A stretch of DNA of 64,000 bases from Baylisascaris procyonis (taxonomy: Eukaryota > Nematoda > Chromadorea > Rhabditida > Ascarididae), in NCBI GenBank assembly GCA_037389465.1, contig JAZARR010000059.1:1945001-2009000 (forward strand), in the 5' to 3' direction. The notes under the pieces are model-generated. The model worked only from the letters and a program-made list of their open reading frames with translations. It was not told where the DNA came from and searched no databases. A program made the position numbers and the translations under genes. Of this stretch, positions 25,540 through 36,995 are shown piece after piece; positions within the stretch are counted from its first letter, which is position 1; each line of letters begins with the position of its first letter.

Positions 25540-28500
25540 ATGAATATATTTCGTTTGGCCGCCGATTCATCACATCTGATAGCAATTCTCATTCTGCTGG
25601 CTAAGATGTGGAAAACACGATCATGCGCTGGTTCGTTCTTCATCCAACATTTAGATTCATTTTAATGAACGATACGATAATATAACATTATAAAGATTAT
25701 GAAATTGTTATTGGAAACCTATCAAAAATGAACCTGCTAATGTTAAACAGATATGCAAATTTGGTTGGCTGACAACTGCCTGAGCAAACTCTTATTGGCT
25801 GTGCGAGCTCTAACTAGACGTCCAGCTAAGCTAACTGAAGAGACATCCGGCGCCCTCAGTAATAATTATACATGCAGATAACCGATAAGTGCAAACGCAT
25901 AAAATGTGTATGCTTGAAGGGCTTTATTGAAGAAATTCACGAAGTATTTTGGGAGCAAATGAAAGCTGGCAAGAATCGATCACATTGTCGAATTGATTTT
26001 TCATATCCGACATTCTAAATTTGATGTTTGTCGGCCGTATTCGTAAGCAAATTGCGTTTGCAATTGATCTCAATTTGCGTTATATTTTTGAGCAAATTTT
26101 GTTTTTGAGCAGGTTTACTTAAATATCCTCTTGGACACGGGATTTGAGAGAACTAAATTGAGGATCGAAAATGGTGTAACGTTTTGTATCCCTTATTTTC
26201 ACTTATCTAGCCTAAAAATTGTAATGTCTGTTAATATTACGTGGTGACTTTTCAGTCGTTGCTTAAGTGTGAAAAGCTCTTTGCGACGAGCCATTTCATG
26301 GTTCGGACTTGAGGTGAAGATTTTATCTTTCACATACCCTGTCATTCCCCCTATTAACAATCCTGTGACGAGGTGAAGGCCACTTTCTTCATGATCGTAT
26401 CCGAGTTTTTACCTTTTTAAGCGAATCGAAAGCATTGAATATGTTATTCTCATTCTCGCTCGCTTTTGATGATGAAGCAACACTTTATAACATTTAATAC
26501 TTCATGAAATATGCATTAATGCAGAGGCAGGTAGTATGTTGACGAAATGAGGCTTCTTTTTCCGACACCGATAGTAGCTCTTTCCAAATTTCACCCCTCA
26601 CTTCAAAGGGGGAGGCACTGGGGTTTGAAGCCTTTCTCTTTACAATGGTGGGAAAGGAAAATAAAAAGAGGGCCATCGGCCTCCAACTCTTCGCTGTCTG
26701 GCCCCTCATATTCTTCTATCTCCTTCCCATATCACTTCGACCCGAAGTCATGACTGCCATCATGCAGCCGGCTGTAAGGGGAACGCAAGTACGATCAGGT
26801 TCGACCTAGTGGATAATTTGCTCCAGCACAGAAATGAATCGCATGGGCATTTTCCCTTTGTGCTCCTAATATTTCGAACGTTGTCGTCAAAAGGCCTCCA
26901 ATTTTTCGTTTGCAGGTATATCAGGGCGCTCTCAAATACTATTTGCGATCGTGTTCACGGCCCGATACTTGGATTTGCTGACTAATTATGTCTCACTTTA
27001 CAACTCGGTGATGAAGGTCTGAGAACTTTTTTTTCTTAAGTCGTCAAGTTTGGCTGAATGATGCGTTTTAACGCTGTAGAAGCAATTTGATGTTTATAAA
27101 GAGTGAATGAGCCTACCTGAGGGTTTGGTGCAGTATGCACTCTTGCATTTGTCTCACTTTACCAACTGTTTCAAAAGTTACCAGTAAGTAATTAAAATGT
27201 AGCAAGTGATCTTTTCATATTTTAATTAGCCCAACCGTTCGTTGAGGTTTTCTGCAAAGTTCTTTTTTTGCAACCCAATCCATGAGAGATTCACGCAGAT
27301 TCTCTTTTGTCGTAAACGTCTATAATTTTCTTCACACTTGATGGATGAATGTGAAATAATAATTTAGGTATCATCGGACCCATTAAATCTCATAGCTGTA
27401 GCTGCAGTGGTCCTCAAGTTGTTACTACCAGACATGCAGGCAGATGCAGATAAAAGTTCACTGTCTAAGTAATAAAGTGTTCAAGCATTGTGCGATGATT
27501 TTCGAAATAATTGCTTTTTGCTGGGTCGTCAAAGCTGAACATGCAGTAGACTCTATAAATTTAAATTGTTTTGATTTATTGAAAGCGTGCGAAGTAAAGC
27601 GAAAGATTTTTTAAAATTATTTATCTGTTCTATTTTTTAAAATTATTTATAAAATTATTTAAATTGTTTGATTTTTTTAAAAGTTTATGTGAACAATAAA
27701 GGAAACGCCTTACTTATTTCAATAAAAATGAAGTTTAGAACTGAAAAGTGAAATAACTTTGTTATCATAACTTCTTCGCAACCTATATAACTCGAAACTT
27801 TTTTCTCTATTGTGCAGATTGAAATAATAACGCTGAAAAAATAAGCTGGTTACACGTTGAGATCATAAGGAAAGCTGTTTTGAGATACAACTACTAAAAG
27901 TATGATAAACCGAAAAAATTTAAGGTTTTCTTCTTGGTCTCATCCTATGGAACAGTGTACCTCATGTGGTGGAAGTTCAGAGCTACTTACGATCGGTGAA
28001 CATTTGCATTAAATTCTCTTTAACAATTCGATAAGCTTCAAGCATCAAATATCGACTGGTATATTAATGACTTGATGATCGACAAGTTGTGCCGTATTAT
28101 TTCAAATTCCTACTGTATCCCTTGCACTTTTCTTACAGTTTTTCCATCAGCCCTTTAATTCTGGTTGAATTAGTTCCTTCTCACAAAAAATGAATTTTAT
28201 TTTATTTTATTTATTTATTTTTTCGCAATGCCGTAGACAGCTCTTCATTTGTTATGTTGATCGATTCCACTTTTCTTGTTCAGGATGAAGTTCAATATTA
28301 GAGACTTTTTTCAATGTCGGTTTGAGCTTTAATCTTTTACAGAATCATGCTTAAAATGACCTTAGTCACAATTTTGCTTGTAATATTTTGAAAGAAATGC
28401 GGGATAATGTAGCCGAAATCATCTCTTAGATTAGTTGATGAATTCAGGAACCACGATACGTTCCGCGTGGAACTGTTACTGATTCCGGCTGTGGTGATTG

Positions 28501-30365
28501 CTCTTCTCATCAATCATGAATTTACGGTTATGGAGGTTTGTGCATTTTCAGTCTACTTGCAAATTTGATTTTACTTTGTTATTTTGAATTTATTCGTGAC
28601 GTTTCTTTTTTTAAACTAGTGCCCTTTTTTCAAACTCCTAAATTTATATTCTAGCGTTAAGGGGCGAGGTTCACTCCTTACGAACACGGCGATATATCAA
28701 GGTTTAGGAAGTTTTCTCAGGTATTAAATGTTTCTCCTCCTGCATAATTATATAAAATTCATGCATTAGTGACTTTTAATGTTGCTCATGTCAGTTCAGT
28801 AGGATGATCAGTAATTGTTGAGGTATTCAAGAAATTTAGTAGCCATGTTATTCTTTGCAGATGAACTGACATTTTTATAAGTCGCACGCAGATTGCATGC
28901 GAAATTTAGAGAACACATCCCCTTGGGTTTAGAAGTAAACTACATCGAACAAAGCCAGTAATATTCAGAAGTTGACAGGTTTATTATTTTTGCTTTTAGA
29001 TTTGTTCGGTCGTTTAGGGGCGTATTTTCCATTCCAAATCTGGTTGTTCATCAGTATCATTTGTTTCCACCATCTGTAAACGTGTAGTATTCGCACAGAT
29101 CTGTTGGACGTTTTCGATCTATCTTGAGTCGGTGGCGATTATGCCGCAGTTATTCATGCTGTCACGTACGGGTAGTGCGGAAACAATAACCGCACATTAT
29201 CTGTTTGCGTTGGGTCTTTATCGCGCGCTCTATATCCTTAACTGGATTTACCGTTACTACACGGAAACCTTCTTCGATCCGATTGCCGTTGTAGCGGGTA
29301 TACTGCAGACCGTCCTCTATGCCGACTTCTTCTACCTGTACGTCACGAGAGGTGCGCTTTTTTGAATGATTCCTCAGATGAAATGATCGTGACTGAGTGA
29401 GATACGTGTCTTGGGCAGCAGCTGTCGAACTACTTTCACGTCGACTAAGTAACCAGTTGTTTAAGCAGTGTTCTTTTTTCGTTTTAAGTCTCGATAGAAT
29501 TCGTTAGCACAGTGAAAGGATATGCGCAGAAGTGTTCTTATTTCTTCCATTTGAATTCCTCTTGAATGAGTGTGATGCGCTTTCTCCTCTCTGTCAAACC
29601 TGCGGATATTCTTATCATATTGTTTAAATGATTCTTGAAAATTTTGTCACTCGTTTTGCGAATTAAAGTGTAAATTTGATGTAGGGCTGACACAATTTGT
29701 TTGGTGTACTTTGTTGGCTTAATTTAAGAAAGGAGAAGTGGTAGTGAGGTGGGCGAGTTTCCTGAAAAAATTTAATACAGGGGATGTCATGCTCTTTCTT
29801 CTCGCTCTCTCTTTCGAGGTTTAATTGCCGGTACGGAAGTTTTCTTTTTTTTTTTCACCCCCCGCCTTTCCTTCCACCAAAAAAGCAAAGGGCGATGTAG
29901 TTCGGTGTCCATCAGGAATGGCTGGCATGCCTTTTATTAGTCAGTGAGCACAATTATAATATTTAGCGATCCCTTATTGCCTTCAACGAGTGTTCCACAT
30001 GGGCGCGCCTTTAACGATGATCGTGAACCTCTTAGTGGAAGAATAGGTATTTTTAAAAAGCTGTCCTTTAGTGGGCGTATCCTGCTGAAAAAATTTGAAC
30101 ATCGGTCGCACTGTTTACTCTACAGGTCAGTGAATTGAAGAACGATGTGTTTGCTAGTGGCTTTACCTATTGTTGAATGAAGATGGGTTGATGGGAACAA
30201 CAGGTTCGGTTGGGGCATCGAGTTAATGAGTTAAACATTTGTTCAGGAGGTTCGAAGCAATGGCATTCAAATTATGAACTGTAAACCAAATCAATGCGGA
30301 AGAGAGATTATGTGAGTTGAATTTCAGTGATTCGACAACGACGGAACCTCGAGCTTCCTGCGTAG
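25540..30365 (+). CDS. erd-2: ER lumen protein-retaining (KDEL/HDEL) receptor
   Basis: Six exons (25540-25630, 26916-27016, 27925-27995, 28448-28535, 29099-29351, 30328-30365) join in frame to 213 residues, the usual family length. The protein is the seven-helix Golgi/ERGIC receptor that binds K/HDEL-tailed ER residents and returns them in COPI vesicles. Recognisable blocks are [61 protein letters not shown] and [19 protein letters not shown]. Residues known in human receptors to contact the signal are present at the same positions: Arg5, Arg47, Glu127, Arg159, Trp166 and Arg169. The last exon is only 38 bases and ends LELPA plus TAG. All introns are GT..AG. An acceptor-like ATCCAG lies five bases before the ATG. 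Nothing looks broken. Confidence 0.97.
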
Positions 30366-33300
30366 AGAGCAATCTTTGTTGGGACGGGATGGATATTATG
30401 GAACGAAAGAGCATAAAAGCGTTGTTTAGTGAATTGCTTAGCACGGCTTTTTTTTGCACGTATTTATTGCTTTTGCACGTCTCGTATATTGTCTTTCTGT
30501 TCTCGGTTGATGCTGTGAAACGTCGGAGTTGCAAGAGTTTCCAGCTGAACAGTCTCTTGCTATTGTTCCAGGCATGCTGACAGCGATGCTGCTCTGTCCG
30601 ACTTCTCGTCAGCACGTTTTCTGGTCGGATGCTGTCCGAATGGCACTCGTTGATGAGGCTAAGAAATCACGCTTGCGTATGGAGTAGACAATCGAAATTT
30701 GTCTGCTGAGACTGTGCCCTAATGAATTGCGATCATAGTAGTCCGCTGTTATAATTTTCCAGTTTGTATAAGTAATCATCGAAAGTTGGCTCTATTTCCG
30801 CCATGAAAGCTTTTTGACGGATTCTTCGTTTTTCATAATTTAGCACAATCTTCCAGAGGAGGATAGGTGGTCATGATTGATTGTGGCTTAGTGGCTTTTG
30901 GGGATTGCACACACCAAAAACTTGATCGGTGATCACCGAATCGTGTTTTGACGATCGGTTGGCAACGAAAGTTTTGTCTATTGCTGATAATGCTTGTCGT
31001 ATTGAAGCGACGATGCGGGGCAGTAGATCGGCTAAAAACCAGCAATATTTCGATGTGCAATGAATGTGTCGTTTATCTGACGTATTATTGATTCACTTCT
31101 TATACTAGTAAGTATTTTGCCACTGTGCACTAGTAGAACTAATGGTCCAGCTGTCCAGTAGACATGATGTGATGCGTTTTGAATTTTATGTTAATGTTGT
31201 AACACTATTCGTATGCCACTTTCATTCGCCTTTTTTTAGTGTTTGGTATAATAATAATGCTCCAGAGATTTTGATCTTTAAGAAAAACAACTTCATTAGA
31301 CAGTTTGTTTCGAATCTGTCCGACATTTTTGATGAGCTTTTATTCCGTCGTAATTGTTCCTTATCGAAGGTAGGCAAGCATTTTTGCTAGATGCAGGCAA
31401 GCATTTTTAGATAGGCGCAAATATTGTTTGTTAGCTTTTTGTTTGATCGCTTTTGGGCTGCAGGTCACAAGCAAGCTATCGCTTTGGAAATGGCGGCCGA
31501 ACAAATGTGTTCAAGTGTCGAGGTTTCATCGTTTTTTCTTTTCACTTGTACAGGAAATTCGATTCGGAGTCGTACCGGAGCCATTGAGCAATACACTGAC
31601 TCACTAAACGAATTGTTTTATCTGATTCCCTTTGTTCGCTTTATCGTTATGCTTTTACATAAAGGGTGGCTTTTTAATCACGTTATGCACAGGTATCTTT
31701 AGAAATGTTGCGAGTGTTCGAGGTAACCGACAGTAATCGTTTTAACTGTGGGGAAGATTATATAAAATTGCGTACATTCATTGTTACAAAATTTGCAGTT
31801 TCAGCTGATGCGCGTGGAAACATGCATACAGATATACTGCGCTTTTTCATGTTTGAAAATTCATATTGGCAAATGCAAATTTGTAGAAATTGCATAGAAA
31901 ATTAAGCATGGGAGGAAAATAAGGAACGTTATTAAGATATGTGAGGCATTTTTGGGAAAGCAGTTGAATGTGTGATGAACGTTAAAAATAGAGTCAGTGC
32001 AATTTTACCAACAAAACAGCAATTTCAAACCGAGGCAGTAGTTAAAATGAAAGAATCTCTCAGTAAAGACAAAAGCAGTGGTTGTAAAATCACTTCAAGT
32101 GTGTGGTGTGATGCGTGTTCAGTAAAGCTCTCATTCTTTCAACTAGTGCTGTTTGCCTATGAGAGCCCTTGCTGTTTGTGAGGAGAATGGCTGTGTGAAA
32201 GCTACAGCAGGGGTTCTGCGCAAAACGACTACTAAATAAAGTTGCGTGTAATACCTATGTTAATGTGTTTCTCTGTTTTTCTCCCTATACGGTTTCGCTC
32301 ATGTTGATCGACTCCGAGATACGCCGCTGCCAAAGATTCCCTTTTGGTTATGTATCCACCTCCCCCCACTGCGCTTCGAAATAGACGTCTTTAGTGGACT
32401 TGATTAGTATGCTGGTTTTAAATGGTTGCCATGGCCATGCTGACCCATTTCCGGGATTGTTTGCTTCGAGTGTGGAGTGGGTGGTTGGTTGTCAGCTGAA
32501 TGCAGATTGAGGTCGAGTTGGGTCATTAAAGACGAGCGTTCAACTGAATTCAGAATAGCGTCATGCGGAGTGTTGAGTAACGACGAGATATTATTCTATG
32601 CTTTTAACTCCTTGGAGGTGTGGTCGTAATCTGAAAAGAAAGTTTATACATTCTTCAAAAGAATCCGCCACTCAGCTTCGGCTCTTGTCTTATGTTCTTT
32701 TGTTTTACAGGTAATGCGAAGATTTAGGCCAGCCCAGGATGTGGGTTCAGTGACCTAGGTGCAAAAAAATCTATCATATGGATGAATCTTAGGGGTTGGA
32801 CATTCTTAAAAATCAGTTTCCCGTCAGGCTTGCGCTAAGTCCTATTTAACTAGCTCATGTAATCTTGGACTGTCCACCGTTTGAAGTAATAGATAGACAG
32901 TAAATGAAGCGAATCAGTTTAGCAGATCATAGTATACGGTACACCGCTATAGAATGCTTATGCAGTCATTGCGACTTCTTCCCTGACGATGATTCAGGAA
33001 GTTTTATGCTTTCATAAGCAACTGTTAGGTTACTTTCGCCGAAGTTCATGACTAAATTGCGCATTTGCATATCTGATCATTCAGAGAAAAGGTCACTTGG
33101 CGTGAGGTTAGTGTACTATGTTAACCCAGCCAGCAATGAAGCGGTCCGCGCGCACGCGTAAGGTTCTTTGCCCATATTTCCATCAATACGTAGATGACGT
33201 TTTTTGTGCACATACGTCAACAAAAACGTGCTCTATCGTTTTAGAAAACTGGGTTAGAAAATGCGCATATCTTGCCAGCCGACTGGTAATAAGAGCAATC

Positions 33301-33680
33301 TTCGCGCCAAGTGGCGGCATACATCATTGACCAAAGAGAGAGGAGTGATCCTCACACTTTTGGGCGAAAACGGCTGCGACCGGAAACTGAACAGTGGCGT
33401 TTGAATGAATGCGCCTACTATGCAACAGGCTTAATGGTTTGATCTGATGTCCGTTGAGGCATTTTTATCATATGCCATTAGATGAGAGCTCAGTTCCGAA
33501 GTGGTGGGCCAACCGCAGCATATTAATGGGGCCACACACACTAATATTTGAGATGCACAAGTATGGGTCTTGTGAAAACACGTTTTTCAACTTGGCTCCT
33601 TATCCCATTAGCTGTCACCTATGTAAAGAAGGAATCCATGTGATTGGCAGTTTTTTGCAGCTGGTGGCGTTGCGGCAATT
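30366..33680. other. Intergenic, no supported gene
   Basis: AT-rich. A 130-codon minus-strand frame (30615-30223) overlaps the last erd-2 exon and is a shadow. No polyadenylation signal close to the erd-2 stop is obvious. Other frames of 70-92 codons lack splice signals or domains. Confidence 0.5.
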
Positions 33681-34620
33681 CATTTCTATATGAACGATAC
33701 TTTCGCAAACAAACAACGCTATGAATAGCCTAGTGCCAGATAAGTTGTTACTTGATAAACTTGTGGGCGGACGGTCGGGCCATGCGCATCTTAGTACCGT
33801 ACAAGTGATGATGTGATGTTTTCCGCCAGTGGGCAGTTACACCGTAAATAGACTGATGTCTACTGAACGATGCCATGATACATTTATGCGCGGACAGTTG
33901 CGTCGTGAATATTTTGTTGCCACATAAGAACGATTTTGGTACAAGGTGGCAGTTATGACGAGGCTGCTTTAATGCTAGTCAGCTTTATTTCAGTCCGCAC
34001 AACGCACTTCGTTTTGGTCGAAGCAATTAGTGGACGAATTCTTGGCCTCAGTACTGTGCGCAAAATGACGCTATGAGGAAATCGCATTACAAACAACTGC
34101 GTTAAACTGCGGACGCTTCAGGAAGTCTTTGCAACACCAACAACTATTAAGGCATTTGCGTGCACGGCCGACATCTGCTGCAATATGTAAATCCCGGAGG
34201 ACTCAAGTATCCATGGAAGAAACACCCAACTGCGCTATTGTTTGCACTTCGGCGCACCCATCTGCATCGTAAACGTCAGTCAGCGCACGTTTCTAAATCG
34301 TAGCGCTTCTACAGCTACATGGTTCTGACGATCATAACACCTCATAGATACGTCATGGCGTCAATTGTTGCGATTATGTAGTAACTCATATATTCCCTTG
34401 ATTAATATGCGGCTCAATTGTAGCGCAACTGGAGCAGCTAATCTCTTGGGGCAACGAAACTGCATCGTAATTGTCTTTCGCGCGGCCATGCAGCATTTCG
34501 AAGACGGCAGTGTCATGACCAGCGTCAAAAGGTACCTGATGATCAAAGAAACAGGAAGCTGCACACTTTTCATTCGAAAAACGTAGCATTATGGAATGAG
34601 CCAATGGTGCTAGTGCTAGT
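33680..34620. other. GC-richer island with a recurring short motif
   Basis: This stretch is richer in G+C than its flanks. Similar words recur: TTGCGTCGTGAA near 33898, CTGCATCGTAAA near 34264 and CTGCATCGTAAT near 34459, with a looser TTACACCGTAAA near 33837. No open frame or known element explains it. It may be a decayed repeat array. Confidence 0.35.
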
Positions 34621-34720
34621 ATTCCTACTCCAAAGCAGAAGCTCGATGTTCCTGCTGAACCACCGAGTTTCTGTTCTGTGACGTGAAATTGACTCAGCGA
34701 GTTTCTCTTCGGTAGGAACC

Positions 34721-34882
34721 ATGTTGGCCTTTACAGCTTTGACTCAACTTCCGGATTCCGCCTTGTTGCTTAAGAGTATGCTTCTCACTCTTTTCGTTTG
34801 TTCATGTCAGTTTTTCGCACTAGCAGAAAAGCGCTGTTCGTTCGCAGTCGAGAAACTTTACGCCTTAACGAATTTTTTATGA
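34721..34882 (+). CDS. Short ORF with possible signal sequence
   Basis: A 53-codon ORF whose ATG lies five bases after an acceptor-like TTCGGTAG. A hydrophobic segment (MLLTLFVCSCQFFALA, residues 20-35) is followed directly by EKR, as in a peptide precursor. The Met at residue 20 could be the real start. There is no family match and it could be chance. Confidence 0.2.
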   Translation: MLAFTALTQLPDSALLLKSMLLTLFVCSCQFFALAEKRCSFAVEKLYALTNFL

Positions 34883-36995
34883 TTAGAGAGGTTATATGCG
34901 TTTTTTGAGCATTTGACTGCCCACATGACAGAAAAGCCCAAATTTTTGCTTATCTAATTATCACGTTGGGATTCTAATTAGACGATCTTTTTTGTGCGGA
35001 GCTTTGAGTAGAACTATTAGTGTCATGAATGTGGCTGTATCTAAATTCCTAAATATAAAATGAAATGATCTTTGGGTAAGTTGGATTTCTCATTTTGCTT
35101 AATACGATAACTTCTGCACTTTTTCAGTACAAATTTCGGAAAAAGTAAAATACGTCTCATAGTGAGCGGTGTTTATTTGCAAAGCACATTTCTTATACCA
35201 TTCAACGGATCACTTTTCTTGTCTTCTGTCGAGCCTTCCAAACATGGGAATATCTTTGACAGCGTCCATTCTCACCTCAAACATTTCAGTCATTACCATA
35301 AAGGTTCAAATAGAGTCGTTGTGCTATTACTCTAGAGGAATTTTAAGAAGAGATTTACTGAGGATGGGTGCTTTTTTCGAGTCAAAATGCTTTTTGATTA
35401 TAGAAATTTTATTAAGCCAGAGTAACACTGCGGAACGTTTAAAACGCTTGAAAACGACTCATTTTGATGCGCTGCTGCATACTTGCGGCTGCCAATACAC
35501 ACAATGCTGGCTTTGCGTCTGTGTACACGTACACGTGGTATGTCCCTCTGTCTGCTCAAGTCTCAACTCAGTAACGACTGAACCAGTAGTTTTGAAATTT
35601 GAATTGTATAACTAAACAACTTACTGAAGGTCGTCATATCCATTACTTAGTTTTACTGTATCATTCTCTCATTTCAAACACTACAGAAACTGTAAATAGA
35701 AATACTAAAAGATGCGGTGTTGATAGTGGTGGAGGATTTGCCTAAGTTGATTGGAAAAAGTGGAGAGCTTTGACTACCCAATTACCTCCAACTGTGGCCT
35801 TCCCCTGCTTGCGTTTGTTTCAACACTTTCTGAAATTGCTCTCTTCTGGAAAAAGGATACCATTTCCTTCAATTCTCTTCACCAATTAATAAATTCACCC
35901 AGTTTTTTTCAAAACTCAGATCCACGGATGGCTGGCATTCGGATCGGAAGATGTTAGACGGTCTTAAATTCCCGGCTTAAATTTGCGCTCGGAAAATAGC
36001 AGATGGCTTTGACTATACAATGGAAAAAAGTTTTCAGCAACTATTGGCAGAGTTAAATTTTCAGGTTGCAGTGCGCTGAACGCTTGGTCATGCAAAGACT
36101 TTGAGAAGTTTCGTGAACGACAAGGATGATGAACTGGCAGTGGATACTTTTATTAATGCGTTACAGACCGCTTTAAATGAGGAAATATTTGCCTGCTTAC
36201 TTGCCTGGCCAAGTAGGTAGTCGTCGGTTAAATGATTGCACCTTAGAGGAGTCCTATTTTCACCACCTTATGCAAATGTTTTGTCAAAATGTGTTTCATA
36301 TACACACGCAACTTTTTCCTGGCAAGAAAGTAGTAGTAAAGATATAGCCTTTTTTTTTGAAAATGAAAAACTAGACTTCCAAAGGCCGAAGTACACAGTT
36401 TACCGAGCGATAGTAACAATTTTAGTTTGCCGGTTGCAACTGAAATTTGGTTTTACCGATGCCCTCGGTTTGTGAACTTTCCTGAAGTGCACTCGGTTTC
36501 AGCCGACTTCCGAATGATCTAAAAGTTTTCGGTCGGCTGCCGACCGAAAGCGATTTTGGTCAGTTATTATCACAGATTTTAATCTTCCTGAGGCGGTCGA
36601 AGTAATGAGTGCTTACAACAATTCGTAATAAAACAAGTGAATTTGGGATGTCTTTCTCTCATTAGTCAAATCGTTCACGGAACTTTTTAAAACTATTGCA
36701 TTTTTGGGCATTCAGTGCACTGCACCCCTAAAATGAAATTCTGCCGATGGTTACTGAAAACTTCTTCCGGCGGGAATTCAAAGCCGTCTAATATTTCCCG
36801 AGCGCAGACTTGAGCTGGAAATTTGAAAACGTTGACACTTTTTGATATTCTGTGTCCCAGCACCCGAGAAAGGCGAAGCTTACAAAATGTCCGACTAAAA
36901 CGCTTTTTGGTCAAAACTTTTTGCGTTGATAAAACTATTGCAAACAGTTCAGCTGTATAGTTCGACATCGCTTCGAAAAAGAGCTCACAATTGTG
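34883..36995. other. Intergenic with one coding-like segment
   Basis: The 148-codon frame at 35169-35615 is compositionally odd and has no domain. Two plus-strand pieces, 36020-36064 (starts MEKSFQQLLAELNFQ) and 36098-36220, look coding-like but are only 33 bases apart in different frames, too close for a normal intron. A perfect hairpin at 36527-36549 is listed separately. Confidence 0.4.
36527..36549. repeat. Perfect 23-base GC-rich palindrome
   Basis: Arms TTTCGGTCGGC and GCCGACCGAAA are separated by one T. The pairing does not continue outward. The arms are GC-rich in an AT-rich setting. Function unknown. Confidence 0.8.

Noticed and set aside
30223..30615. 130-codon minus-strand frame
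   Set aside because: It overlaps the last erd-2 exon in antisense, with no domain or splice signals; a shadow.
33187..33198. YVDD motif resembling the reverse-transcriptase active site
   Set aside because: The surrounding frame is only 70 codons and shows no other reverse-transcriptase motif; likely coincidence.
35169..35615. 148-codon plus-strand frame
   Set aside because: No domain and a Cys/Val-rich low-complexity end; one frame of this length is expected by chance in AT-rich DNA of this size.
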